Assembly: GCF_014203705.1 (NCBI RefSeq)
Contig: NZ_JACHJR010000001.1
Location: forward strand, 6,572,001-6,636,000
DNA: 64,000 nucleotides
Direction of reading: 5' to 3'
DNA from: Kitasatospora gansuensis
GTDB lineage: Bacteria > Actinomycetota > Actinomycetes > Streptomycetales > Streptomycetaceae
Positions 1-7,597 of the stretch are shown here, one piece after another. A model generated the notes under the pieces. It made no database searches. It saw nothing but the letters and a program-made list of their open reading frames with translations, and was not told where the DNA came from. Numbering within the stretch: the stretch's first letter is position 1; every line of letters starts with the position of its first letter. The translations under genes and the position numbers were made by a program.

Positions 1-402
1 GGGCTGATCGCGCTCGGCGATGCCGCCTGCACCTTCAACCCGGTGTACGGCCAGGGCATCACGGTCGCCGCGATGAGCGCCCGCGCGCTGGGCGTCGCCG
101 TGTCCCGGCACGGGGGCATCGGTCCGGCCGCGGCGGGTGCCGCTCGGCAGGCGATCGCCAAGGTCACCAAGGACCCGTGGGTGATGTCCTCCACCGAGGA
201 CGTCCGGTTCGCCGCCACCGCCGGTGGTCCGTCCGGTGCGCTGATCCGCTTCCAGCACCGCTACCTGGACCGGGTGCTGGCCCGGGCCACCGTGGACGCG
301 CACGTCTGCGACCGGTTCCAGCACGTGATGTCGCTGGTCACGCCGCCGACCTCGCTGTTCCACCCGTCGGTGCTCGGCCCGGTGCTGCGCGGGCCGCGCT
401 GA
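1..402 (+). CDS. FAD-dependent monooxygenase, C-terminal part (5' end outside window)
   Basis: The reading frame is open from base 1 and ends at TGA 400-402, giving about 133 C-terminal residues. Near the start it carries GDAACTFNPVYGQGI, which matches the GDAxxxxNPxxGQG motif that contacts the flavin in class A (UbiH/PHBH-like) flavin hydroxylases and related geranylgeranyl reductase-like oxidoreductases. The remaining ~110 residues are helical and typical of the variable C-terminal end. The substrate cannot be inferred because the N-terminal FAD and substrate domains are missing. The downstream MFS exporter gene is convergent, with only 7 bases between them. The internal GTG at 43 is not a real start, since the conserved motif begins upstream of it. 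Confidence 0.85.
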   Translation, partial: GLIALGDAACTFNPVYGQGITVAAMSARALGVAVSRHGGIGPAAAGAARQAIAKVTKDPWVMSSTEDVRFAATAGGPSGALIRFQHRYLDRVLARATVDAHVCDRFQHVMSLVTPPTSLFHPSVLGPVLRGPR

Positions 403-409
403 CGCGACC

Positions 410-1687
410 TCAGGCCGGGGCCACCTCGGTTGCCCCGGCCGGTTCGGCCGGTTCGGCCGGGGCGGCTGCTTCGGCGCGGTCGGGCAGCCGGCGGACGGCC
501 GGGACGCAGAGCCACAGCAGCGCGGCCGGGACACCGATCGCGGTCATCGCGTACAGGGTGGGGCGCAGTCCGACCGCGGCCGCGACCGGCCCGGCCACCA
601 GCAGGCCGAGCGGCATCAGGCCGGCCGAGAGCAGGTTGTCGTAGGAGCTGACCCGGGAGAGGGCCTGCTCGGGGATGTGGGTCTGCAGGCTGGTCTCCCA
701 CAGGACGAAGAACAGCGAGACCGCCACGCCGGTGACGGCCTCCAGCACGGCGACCACGGCGAGCGAGGGCGCGGCACCGATGATCAGCGCCTGGCAGGAG
801 GCCACCGCGAGCGCGGCGGCGGCGAGCGCCAGCGGGCGGGCCGGGCGCAGCCGGTAGGCCCAGAGGTCGCCGGCCACCGAGCCGATCCCGAACGCGGCCG
901 TCACCGCCGACCAGCCCGCCGCGCCGCCCCACTCCTGCTCGGAGAGCACCGGCCCGAGCACGAAGATCGAGGGCAGCACCACCACGTGGTAGACGCTCAT
1001 CGCCGCCATGCCGGACCAGACCCAGGTACGGGACCTGACGTGCCGCCAGCCGTCGCGCAGCTCCTCGAGGAAGCTGCCGCCCGACACCTCGTCAACCGCC
1101 GGGCGGGGCCGCAGCCGGAGCAGGAACGCGGCGCTCACCGCGAAGCTGACCGCGTCCAGCGCGAGCGCCCCGCCGGGACCGGCCAGCCAGACCAGCGCTC
1201 CCGCCACCGCCGGGCCGACCACCATCCCGGAGGACAGCACCAGACCGCGCAGCGCGTTCGCCTCGCGCAGCCGCTCGGGCGACACCACCAGCGGCAGCAG
1301 GCCGGTGGCGGCGGGCATGAAGAAGGCATCGGCCGTGCCGAAGACCGCCATCAGCACCACCAGGTGCGGCACTTCGGCCACCCCGGTGATCAGCAGGACG
1401 GCCACCGCGCCCTGGGCGGCGAACCGCACCAGGTCGGAGATCAGCATGATCCGGTGCCGCCGGAAGCGGTCCGCCCACACCCCGCCGACCAGGGTGAACA
1501 GCAGCGTCGGCAGCAGCCCCGCCGCGCCGACCAGGCCGACGTCGGCGGCCGATCCGCCCACCGACAGCACCGCGAAGGGCAAGGCCACCATCGCCACCCG
1601 GTCGCCCAGCAGCGAGAGCGCCTGCCCGGCGAACAGCTGGGCGAACTGCCGCTCCTCCCGGAGCACGGCGGGAAGCAGCTGTTTCAC
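410..1687 (-). CDS. MFS transporter, drug/siderophore-exporter type
   Basis: A 425-residue integral membrane protein with about 12 hydrophobic segments. It opens with FAQLFAGQALSLLGD, and the cytoplasmic loop 2-3 motif is GGVWADRFRRHRIM, the MFS signature A of the EntS/DHA3-type exporter subfamily. Exporters of this group use the proton gradient to expel drugs or siderophores; the substrate here is unknown. The start is GTG at 1687. The C-terminal tail is cytoplasmic and rich in PAEPAEPAG-like repeats, which come from a short tandem DNA repeat around 430-470. There is no obvious local regulator. The family assignment is firm, the substrate is not. Confidence 0.88.
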   Translation of the reverse strand: MKQLLPAVLREERQFAQLFAGQALSLLGDRVAMVALPFAVLSVGGSAADVGLVGAAGLLPTLLFTLVGGVWADRFRRHRIMLISDLVRFAAQGAVAVLLITGVAEVPHLVVLMAVFGTADAFFMPAATGLLPLVVSPERLREANALRGLVLSSGMVVGPAVAGALVWLAGPGGALALDAVSFAVSAAFLLRLRPRPAVDEVSGGSFLEELRDGWRHVRSRTWVWSGMAAMSVYHVVVLPSIFVLGPVLSEQEWGGAAGWSAVTAAFGIGSVAGDLWAYRLRPARPLALAAAALAVASCQALIIGAAPSLAVVAVLEAVTGVAVSLFFVLWETSLQTHIPEQALSRVSSYDNLLSAGLMPLGLLVAGPVAAAVGLRPTLYAMTAIGVPAALLWLCVPAVRRLPDRAEAAAPAEPAEPAGATEVAPA

Positions 1688-1805
1688 GGGAGGACCAATC
1701 GGCAGGCGCGACAGGGGCGCCCCGATGCTAGGGAGTGCCGGGGCATGCTGTCGCCCGAGTTTCGCCCGGCAACCGCGACCGCCGCGCCCAGGACCGCGTA
1801 GCCGG

Positions 1806-2345
1806 TCAGCTGTAGTGCATCGGGCAGCCGGTGCGGTGCGCGTGTTCGGCGGCGCGCAGGTAGAGCGCGGTGTAGTAGGCGGTGTCCGGGTCCGCCCGCC
1901 AGCGGCCGGGATGCCGGTGGACTTCGGGGCTGTCGAACCAGTGGCCGAGGGCGAGGCCCTCGCCGGCGTGGGGCAGGTGCTCGACGGGGAGCTCGATGGC
2001 GGCGGCCAGGGCCCGGAGCCCGTGCAGGACCGGGAGGGCGGCCCGCACGGTGGTGGTGTCGGAGTAGGCGGACGGCACCGGCAGCACGAGGGTTTCGGGC
2101 AGGGCCGCCGGGAGCAGCACGTCCCAGTCGAGCGGGGACTGATCGGCAGTCAGCGAGCGGCAGAGCAGGTCGAAGCCCGCCATCGGGCGGTGCAGCTTCT
2201 CCTCGAAGCCGTGGTCGGACGGAGCGAAGGCGAACGGCGCCAGCCCGAGCCGGGCCAGCTCCGCGTCGAGGGCCACGGCCGTCGGCCGGAGCGCCTCTTC
2301 GTCGGACCAGTCGGCCGGGTCCGTGCTCACCAGATAGATACCCAT
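1806..2345 (-). CDS. Hypothetical protein, 179 aa
   Basis: I do not recognise this protein. The start was set at ATG 2345 (MGIYLVSTDPADW), because sequence upstream in the same frame has the arginine/serine/proline-rich composition of a shadow frame. The protein is soluble, acidic and without signal peptide or membrane segments. It has a central LDWDVLLPAALPETL stretch and a histidine-rich end (YLRAAEHAHRTGCPMHY). Hypothetical proteins of similar length and style are common in Streptomyces. It lies 31 bases downstream of the AraC-family gene on the same strand, so the two are probably co-transcribed. No function is proposed. Confidence 0.72.
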   Translation of the reverse strand: MGIYLVSTDPADWSDEEALRPTAVALDAELARLGLAPFAFAPSDHGFEEKLHRPMAGFDLLCRSLTADQSPLDWDVLLPAALPETLVLPVPSAYSDTTTVRAALPVLHGLRALAAAIELPVEHLPHAGEGLALGHWFDSPEVHRHPGRWRADPDTAYYTALYLRAAEHAHRTGCPMHYS

Positions 2346-2376
2346 GCCGGCGAAGTTAGCGGTGGGCGCCGACAGT

Positions 2377-3306
2377 TCAGGCCGAGCGGTGCTGTTGCGG
2401 GCTGATGCCGTGGACGCGCTTGAAGGCGGTGGAGAGGGCGAACGGGCTGCGGTAGCCGACCTGGTGGGCGACGCTGCCCAGGGTGGCGGCGGGGTCGTGC
2501 AGCAGGTCGGCGGCCAGCGCGAGCCGGCGGCCGGTGAGGTAGGACATCGGCGGCTCGCCGACCAGCTCGGCGAACCGGCGGGCCAGCGCGGCCCGGGAGA
2601 CACCGACCTCGGCGGCCAGGCCGGCCACCGTCCAGGGGTGGGCCAGGTCGCCGTGCAGCAGGCGGAGCGCGTGGCCGACCAGCGGGTCGGTGTGGGCCCG
2701 GTACCAGGCCGACGCGTCCGACTCGGGGCGGGCCAGCCAGGTGCGCAGGGTGGCGATCAGCAGCAGGTCCAACAACCGGTCCAGTACGGCGTCCTGGCCC
2801 GGACGGTCGCGGCCGATCTCCTCGCCGAGCAGGTCGATCAGCGGCGAGTGCCAGGAGTCGGCGGCCACCACCAGCAGCGGGGGCAGCGCGTCCAGCAGAC
2901 CCCTGCTGACCTCGCCGCGCAGCTGGTACGTCCCGCTGATCAGCACGTCCGGGCCGTCCGGGGTGTCACCCCAGGTGCGGGTGCCGAGGGCCATCGTCTC
3001 GCAGAGCTCCGCGCCGTCCGGGGTGGTGGAGCTCTGGTCGGGGTGGATCACCACCCGGGGCGGGGTGTCGGGGGAGTCGGCCAGCACGTACGCCTCCGGG
3101 CCCCGGGCGATCGCCACGTCCCCGGTGGCGAGCCGGACCGGGGCGCCGTGGTCCGGCAGGATCCAGGCGGTGCCGCGGACCGGGGTGACCAGGGTGAGCG
3201 GTGCCCGGTCCTCGACCCGGATCGCCCACGGCGGGGCCAGGACCGAGCGGAGCAGAAAGGCACCTCGGGCCCTCGGCCCGGCGAGCAGTCCGGCCAGTGC
3301 GTCCAT
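2377..3306 (-). CDS. AraC-family transcriptional regulator
   Basis: A 309-residue regulator. Residues ~5-190 form an N-terminal cupin-type sensor of the AraC 'cupin_6' kind (GTAWILPDHGAPVRLATGDV, later LLVVAADSWHSPL). Residues ~210-308 form the double helix-turn-helix DNA-binding domain, including AAEVGVSRAALARRFAELVG in the first HTH and VGYRSPFALSTAFKRVHGISP in the second. The gene is divergent from the DUF1772 gene across about 138 bases, the classic position for an AraC activator of its neighbour. In related cupin_6 regulators the target is often a divergent oxidoreductase or DUF1772 gene; this is inferred, and I did not identify an operator. Confidence 0.9.
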   Translation of the reverse strand: MDALAGLLAGPRARGAFLLRSVLAPPWAIRVEDRAPLTLVTPVRGTAWILPDHGAPVRLATGDVAIARGPEAYVLADSPDTPPRVVIHPDQSSTTPDGAELCETMALGTRTWGDTPDGPDVLISGTYQLRGEVSRGLLDALPPLLVVAADSWHSPLIDLLGEEIGRDRPGQDAVLDRLLDLLLIATLRTWLARPESDASAWYRAHTDPLVGHALRLLHGDLAHPWTVAGLAAEVGVSRAALARRFAELVGEPPMSYLTGRRLALAADLLHDPAATLGSVAHQVGYRSPFALSTAFKRVHGISPQQHRSA

Positions 3307-3444
3307 GGCGCCCGAGTCTAGAGCCTGCCCTGGCGTGCCCTGGACGCCCGCGTATGCGGTCGAGTGGATCAGGGATGGTGCCCGGGTGGCGGACGGCGGT
3401 TGACTGGGCGTCAGACAGCGAGAGTTGACGACGGGGAGTGTGTG

Positions 3445-3945
3445 ATGACCGGCTTCAGAGGTGCGGTACTGGTGGCGGCGACGCTGACGATGGGGCTCAG
3501 TGCGGGCCTGTTCTTCGCCTACTCCTGCTCGGTGATGCCCGGGCTGGCCAAGGCCGACGACCGGACCTTCGTGGAGACCATGCAGCGGATCAACGTGGCG
3601 ATCCTGAACGGCTGGTTCATGCTGGTCTTCCTCGGGGCGATCGTGTTCACGCTGCTGGCGGTGGTGCTCCAGTTCCGGGGCGGCGAGCGGCGGTTGCTGC
3701 CGTGGCTGATCGCGGCGGCGGTGCTCTACCTGGTGGTGCTGGCGGTCACGGGTGCGGTGAACGTGCCGCTGAACGACCAGCTGGCGGCGGCCGGTTCGCT
3801 GGACAAGATCCCGGATCTGGCGGCGGTCCGGGAGACCTTCGAGAGCACCTGGGTGCGTTGGAACACGGTCCGGACGGTCTCCGCGACGGCGGGGTTCGGC
3901 TGCCTGGTGGCGGCGCTGGTGGTGGGCGGGCGGAGCGCGGTCTGA
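3445..3945 (+). CDS. DUF1772 (anthrone oxygenase-like) membrane protein
   Basis: A 166-residue membrane protein with four hydrophobic segments: the N-terminal segment, then around residues 48-70, 82-100 and the last 25 residues. The pattern AGLFFAYSCSVMPGLA near the N-terminus and the late NVPLNDQLAA and ESTWVRWNTVRTV motifs are hallmarks of DUF1772, which includes anthrone oxygenases of aromatic polyketide pathways. ATG 3445 was chosen because GGGGAG lies a few bases upstream and the protein then begins directly with the first membrane segment. A general role in small-molecule oxygenation is possible but unproven. It is probably controlled by the divergent AraC-type gene. Confidence 0.85.
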   Translation: MTGFRGAVLVAATLTMGLSAGLFFAYSCSVMPGLAKADDRTFVETMQRINVAILNGWFMLVFLGAIVFTLLAVVLQFRGGERRLLPWLIAAAVLYLVVLAVTGAVNVPLNDQLAAAGSLDKIPDLAAVRETFESTWVRWNTVRTVSATAGFGCLVAALVVGGRSAV

Positions 3946-3956
3946 CGCTCCGTCAG
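3942..3956. terminator. Short hairpin at the stop of the DUF1772 gene
   Basis: CTGACG-CTC-CGTCAG is a perfect 6-bp stem with a 3-base loop overlapping the TGA stop codon. It lies between convergent genes (DUF1772 on plus, SSI-like on minus). There is no T-tract, as is usual in high-GC actinomycetes, so terminator function is only plausible. Confidence 0.4.
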
Positions 3957-3967
3957 GCTGGGCGAGG

Positions 3968-4390
3968 TCAGAACACCGGCGCGGTGGCGGCCCGGAGTTC
4001 GCAGGCGTTGCCGAAGGTCCTGGCCCACTTCACCGGGATCCCGCGCCAGCTGCCCTCGGCGGTGGCGGTGACCGGGTCGTAGACGGCGGCGCAGGCCGTG
4101 CCCGGGAGACCGGCGAGCTGGTCGAGGTCGCCGTCGGCCGCGGTGAGCGCCCCACAGGCGGTGGCGGGGGTGGGGTGCGACCCGCCGGGCTGACCGTCGC
4201 AGGTCAGGGTGGCCGTGGTCGCTGCGGCCGAGACCACTGGGCCCGGACTGACCGTCAGCAGTAGTGACGAGCGGGTGGGTTGGGGCGGGAACACCCGCGC
4301 CGAGGCGGGGGCCGGCAGGACGACGCACACGGCGGCGGCCAGGCCCAGGGCGACGGGTAGCAGGCGGCGGGACGGTGCGCTGACGGTCAT
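3968..4390 (-). CDS. Subtilisin inhibitor-like (SSI family) secreted protease inhibitor
   Basis: A 140-residue precursor. Residues 1-~32 form a Sec signal peptide (RRLLPVALGLAAAVC... ending at PASA). The mature ~108 residues follow the SSI fold pattern: LTVSPG, TLTCDGQPGGSHP, a CGAL stretch, the reactive-site loop CAAVYDPVT, GSWRGIPVKWARTFGNACEL and a terminal TAPVF. The four cysteines fit the two conserved SSI disulfides. By alignment with classical SSI (CPM-VYDPV, P1 = Met73), P1 here is Ala and P2 is Ala rather than Pro. SSI proteins inhibit secreted serine proteases such as subtilisins and transglutaminase-activating proteases outside the cell. The start may instead be an upstream GTG five codons earlier. 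Confidence 0.88.
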   Translation of the reverse strand: MTVSAPSRRLLPVALGLAAAVCVVLPAPASARVFPPQPTRSSLLLTVSPGPVVSAAATTATLTCDGQPGGSHPTPATACGALTAADGDLDQLAGLPGTACAAVYDPVTATAEGSWRGIPVKWARTFGNACELRAATAPVF

Positions 4391-4523
4391 GGGGCCCAGC
4401 CTGACCCCGGTCGGGCCGGGCGCCAAGCCACCGTCACCCGGGGGAGTGAGGGCCGACCCGATCGGGCGACCCTGGTCCGCCACCCGGCGGGACCGAACCG
4501 GGGTCGCCCGGTCAAGCGGGGGC

Positions 4524-6194
4524 TCAGCCGCGCGTGGTCGGCATGCCGAGCAGGACCGGGCCGCCGGCGGGGGACTTGGTGCAGGCGTCGTGGCAGTCCG
4601 CGTCCAGGCTGCAGCAGAGCGAGCAGATGGTGCCCTGGTGGAACGGGCAGTCGGCGGTGTCGGGGATCTCGTAGGCACCCTCGCAGACGGTGCAGGCGAG
4701 GGTCTCGGCGGAGGTCGACTCGGCGTTCGGGTTGGGGCGGGCCAGGTAGTAGCGGCCCTTGGTGGCCCAGGCGATCAGCGGGCTGCAGACCATGGCGAGG
4801 GCGAGGGCGATGAACGGGCTGAACGCCTCGGCGTACTCGCCGAACCAGCCGAAGAAGGCGCAGATCGAGACGGCGGCCGCGATGCACATGGCGCCGAAGC
4901 CGGCCGGGTTGACCGGGTGCAGGTAGGCGCGCTTGAACTCGATGTACTTCGGACTCAGGCCGAGTGGCTTGTTGATCACCAGGTCGGCGGTGACCGCACC
5001 GATCCAGGCGATCGCGACGTTGGAGTAGAAGCCCAGCAGCGAACCGAGCGCGCTGAACATGTCGAGCTCCATCAGCAGCAGCGCGACACCGCAGTTGAGG
5101 AAGATGTACCAGACCCGGCCCGGGTGACGGTGGGTCAGCCGGGAGAAGAAGTTGGACCAGGACAGCGAGCCGGAGTAGGCGTTGGTCGAGTTGATCTTCA
5201 CCTGGGAGACCACCACGAAGAGCCCGGCCAGCGGCAGCGCCGCCGCCCCGAACCACGGTCGCAGCGACTCGACGTACGGCGCGATCGGCTCCAGTGCCTT
5301 GGCGTTGCCCACCACGTCGAGCGCGGCGAAGGCGAGCAGCGCGCCGCCGAGCTGCTTGGCCGCACCGATCACCACCCAGCCGGGACCGGCCGCGAGCACC
5401 GCGAAGTCCCACCGGCGGGCGTTCTCCGGGGTGCGCTTCGGCATGAAGCGCAGGTAGTCGGCCTGCTCGCCGATCTGGGCGATCAGCGAGAGCGCGATGC
5501 CGGTGCCCAGGCCGAAGCCGAGCAGGGTGAAGCCGGACCCGGCGCCCTGGGTGCCGCCGAAGTGGGTGAACTCGGCGAAGGTGCCGGGGGAGTGGAAGGC
5601 CAGGATGACGAACGGGCCGACCAGGCCGAGGATCCAGAGCGGCTGCGTCCAGGCCTGGAGCTTGGAGATCCAGGACATGCCCTTGAACACGATCGGAATG
5701 ACCACCAGCGTGGTCACCAAGTACCCGATCGCCAGCGGCAGGTGCAGCACCTCGTGCAGCGCCTGGGCCATGATCGAGCCTTCGAGGGCGAAGAAGATGA
5801 AGGTGAAGCTGGCGTAGACGAGTGAGGTCAGGGTGGAGCCGAAGTAGCCGAACCCGGCGCCCCGGGTGAGCAGATCCATGTCCACACCGTTGGCCGCGCA
5901 GGCGCGGGAGATCGGGATGCCGGTGAGGAAGATCAGGGTGGCGGCGGTGAGGATGGCGGCGAGCGCGTTGGTGAAGCCGTAGGACATCACGATCCCGGCG
6001 CCGATCGCGTAGTCCGCGAGATAGGCGATCCCACCGAGCGCGGTGGAGGCCACGGACAGCGGTGACCAGCGCCGGAACGAGTGCGGCGCATAGCGGAGCG
6101 AATAGTCCTCCAGACTCTCGTCGGCGGCGGACTTGGCGTACGAGCGGCGTGGGGCGCCCGCGAGCTCGGGGGCCTGGGTGGAGGTGTCGGTCAT
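4524..6194 (-). CDS. NCS1-family permease with cysteine-rich C-terminal tail
   Basis: A 556-residue membrane protein. Residues ~40-500 contain about 12 transmembrane segments of the nucleobase/cation symporter-1 family, as in cytosine, purine, allantoin and thiamine permeases. The N-terminus has the usual SLEDYSLRYAPHSFRRWSP stretch ahead of TM1. Residues ~505-556 form a cytoplasmic tail that ordinary NCS1 permeases lack, with paired cysteines (CTVCEGAYEI, DCPFHQGTICSLCC, DADCHDAC) suggesting a metal-binding knuckle. From memory, similar tails occur in NCS1 proteins fused to histidine kinases; no kinase follows here. The substrate is unknown. ATG 6194 is well placed, and no partner gene is adjacent. 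Confidence 0.87.
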   Translation of the reverse strand: MTDTSTQAPELAGAPRRSYAKSAADESLEDYSLRYAPHSFRRWSPLSVASTALGGIAYLADYAIGAGIVMSYGFTNALAAILTAATLIFLTGIPISRACAANGVDMDLLTRGAGFGYFGSTLTSLVYASFTFIFFALEGSIMAQALHEVLHLPLAIGYLVTTLVVIPIVFKGMSWISKLQAWTQPLWILGLVGPFVILAFHSPGTFAEFTHFGGTQGAGSGFTLLGFGLGTGIALSLIAQIGEQADYLRFMPKRTPENARRWDFAVLAAGPGWVVIGAAKQLGGALLAFAALDVVGNAKALEPIAPYVESLRPWFGAAALPLAGLFVVVSQVKINSTNAYSGSLSWSNFFSRLTHRHPGRVWYIFLNCGVALLLMELDMFSALGSLLGFYSNVAIAWIGAVTADLVINKPLGLSPKYIEFKRAYLHPVNPAGFGAMCIAAAVSICAFFGWFGEYAEAFSPFIALALAMVCSPLIAWATKGRYYLARPNPNAESTSAETLACTVCEGAYEIPDTADCPFHQGTICSLCCSLDADCHDACTKSPAGGPVLLGMPTTRG

Positions 6195-6294
6195 GCACCG
6201 CTCCCTGTCGATCGGGTCTGTGAGCGGTGACGTTAGGGAGTGCGTGTGAAGCGCAGGGTGCCCGAGCCGTTTCGGGGCGGTAACCGGCGCTGCG

Positions 6295-6711
6295 TCAGCT
6301 GGTCCTCTGAGGCGGGTCGTTGACGGCCGTGATGGTCAGGGTGGTCGGGCGGACGGTGAAGCGGACCTCCTGGGTGCCGCCCTCGTACCAGGTCTCGGTG
6401 ACCGCCACCTCGGAGCTGGACAAGGCGCGGACGGACCAGGTCCGCGGGATGTTCTTCGCGCGGAAGACCGGGTCGGCGCCGTGGTGGGTGGCTGACCAGC
6501 GGTCGAGTTCCGCGTTCAGCGGGGGCGGGAGGGTCTTGGCGCGGATCTCCTTGGGGTATTCGTCGATTTCGCCGAGGACCGCGAGGCGGTATTCCTCGAA
6601 GAACGCGTTGACCTCCCCGGTGGCCGTTCGAGGCGTTGCCTGGGCGGTGGGCAGCGGAGTGGCGAGGGTGAGCAGGGCGGCGAGCGCGGAAATGCCGAGG
6701 CGTCGGTTCAT
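6295..6711 (-). CDS. Secreted protein of unknown function, 138 aa
   Basis: The first ~25 residues are a Sec signal peptide (RRLGISALAALLTLATPL ending at AQA). The mature part is ~113 residues, has no cysteines, and shows alternating charged and beta-prone segments (VAVTETWYEGGTQEVRFTV). I do not recognise a family; the length and mixed alpha/beta pattern resemble small NTF2/SnoaL-like extracellular proteins, but no motif proves this. It is preceded by an unusually AT-rich promoter region with a 14-bp palindrome. The start codon has no clear Shine-Dalgarno sequence. Confidence 0.7.
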   Translation of the reverse strand: MNRRLGISALAALLTLATPLPTAQATPRTATGEVNAFFEEYRLAVLGEIDEYPKEIRAKTLPPPLNAELDRWSATHHGADPVFRAKNIPRTWSVRALSSSEVAVTETWYEGGTQEVRFTVRPTTLTITAVNDPPQRTS

Positions 6712-6726
6712 GACGGAGAGTCCATC

Positions 6727-6740
6727 ATTCGTCGACGAAT
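6727..6740. promoter_or_regulatory. Palindrome upstream of secreted-protein gene (putative operator)
   Basis: ATTCGTCGACGAAT is a perfect 14-bp palindrome beginning 16 bases upstream of the ATG of the 138-aa secreted protein. It lies in an 87-base stretch markedly richer in A/T than the surroundings (TGTATATCGC, GAATTGATTGAG). A second inverted repeat, AATTGA-N7-TCAATT, occupies 6763-6781 and may serve the promoter or end the upstream gene. The cognate regulator is unknown. Confidence 0.4.
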
Positions 6741-6798
6741 CTGTATATCGCTCGCAAGAGTGAATTGATTGAGTGTCAATTAATGCGGGCAGAAAGGT

Positions 6799-7575
6799 TT
6801 ATCGCCCTTTTCCGGGATTCCCGGCAAAAGCCTGGGCGATCGGCAGCCAGGCGGTGGCGACCGGTCCGGTGGCCACCAGGGCCAGGTCGTCCCGGTGCCG
6901 ACGCTGGGTGACCAGCAGGCAGAAGTCGAGCGCCGGGCCGCGGACCGAGTCGGCCGCGTCCGGCGGTCCCCAGGTCCACAACTCACCTGACGGGGAAGTC
7001 AGTTCGACCCGGATCGGAGTCTCGGGCACCGGCTGCCCGTGCAGTGCGAAGGCGAACCCCACGGTGCGGACACCGAGATGGGCCACGTGCCGGAGCCGGT
7101 CGGTCGGCGGCACGGTCACGCCGAGCGCGTCGGCGACGTCCTGACCGTGCGCCCAGGTCTCCATCAGCCGGGCGGTGGCCATCGAGGCGGCCTTCATCGG
7201 CGGGCCGAACCAGGGGAGCCGGCGGTCGTCGGCGGCCGCCGCCACCAGCTCACCCGCCAGCTCCGCCCGGCCGGCCCGCCAGCGGGCCAGCAGGGCGGCC
7301 GGGTCCTCGCCCACCCCTTCGGCCGCCCCCGCGTCCACCGGGTCCGGGACGGTCGCGTAGTGCGTGAGCACCTCGGCCGTGAACCGCTCGCCGTCCCGGC
7401 AGGAGAGCAGCGACCACCGGTCCGTCCAGGCCAGGTGGGCGATCTGGTGGGCGACCGTCCAGCCCTCGGCCGGGGTCGGGACGGCCAGGCCGTCCCGGTC
7501 CAGGCCAGCGACCAGGGCGTCCAGGGCGGCGCTCTCGTCCCGGAGATCGTTCAGCAGCGCGGTGACATCGACCAT
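6799..7575 (-). CDS. TIGR03084-family (DinB/mycothiol-dependent isomerase-like) protein
   Basis: A 258-residue protein. The N-terminal ~150 residues look like the MDMPI/DinB helical bundle, with metal-ligand candidates in HQIAHLAWTD and in METWAHGQDVADALG. The C-terminal half matches the TIGR03084 pattern (HLGVRTVGFAFALHG, SGELWTWGPPDA, DFCLLVTQRRHRDDLAL). Proteins of this group probably bind a divalent metal and may use mycothiol, but the reaction is not known. The gene follows the acyl-CoA synthetase gene by 22 bases on the same strand, a pairing seen in other actinomycetes, so it may act on the same CoA-thioester route. The stop is the rarer TAA. Confidence 0.85.
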   Translation of the reverse strand: MVDVTALLNDLRDESAALDALVAGLDRDGLAVPTPAEGWTVAHQIAHLAWTDRWSLLSCRDGERFTAEVLTHYATVPDPVDAGAAEGVGEDPAALLARWRAGRAELAGELVAAAADDRRLPWFGPPMKAASMATARLMETWAHGQDVADALGVTVPPTDRLRHVAHLGVRTVGFAFALHGQPVPETPIRVELTSPSGELWTWGPPDAADSVRGPALDFCLLVTQRRHRDDLALVATGPVATAWLPIAQAFAGNPGKGR

Positions 7576-7597
7576 GAGGTGCTCCTTCAGAGGACAG

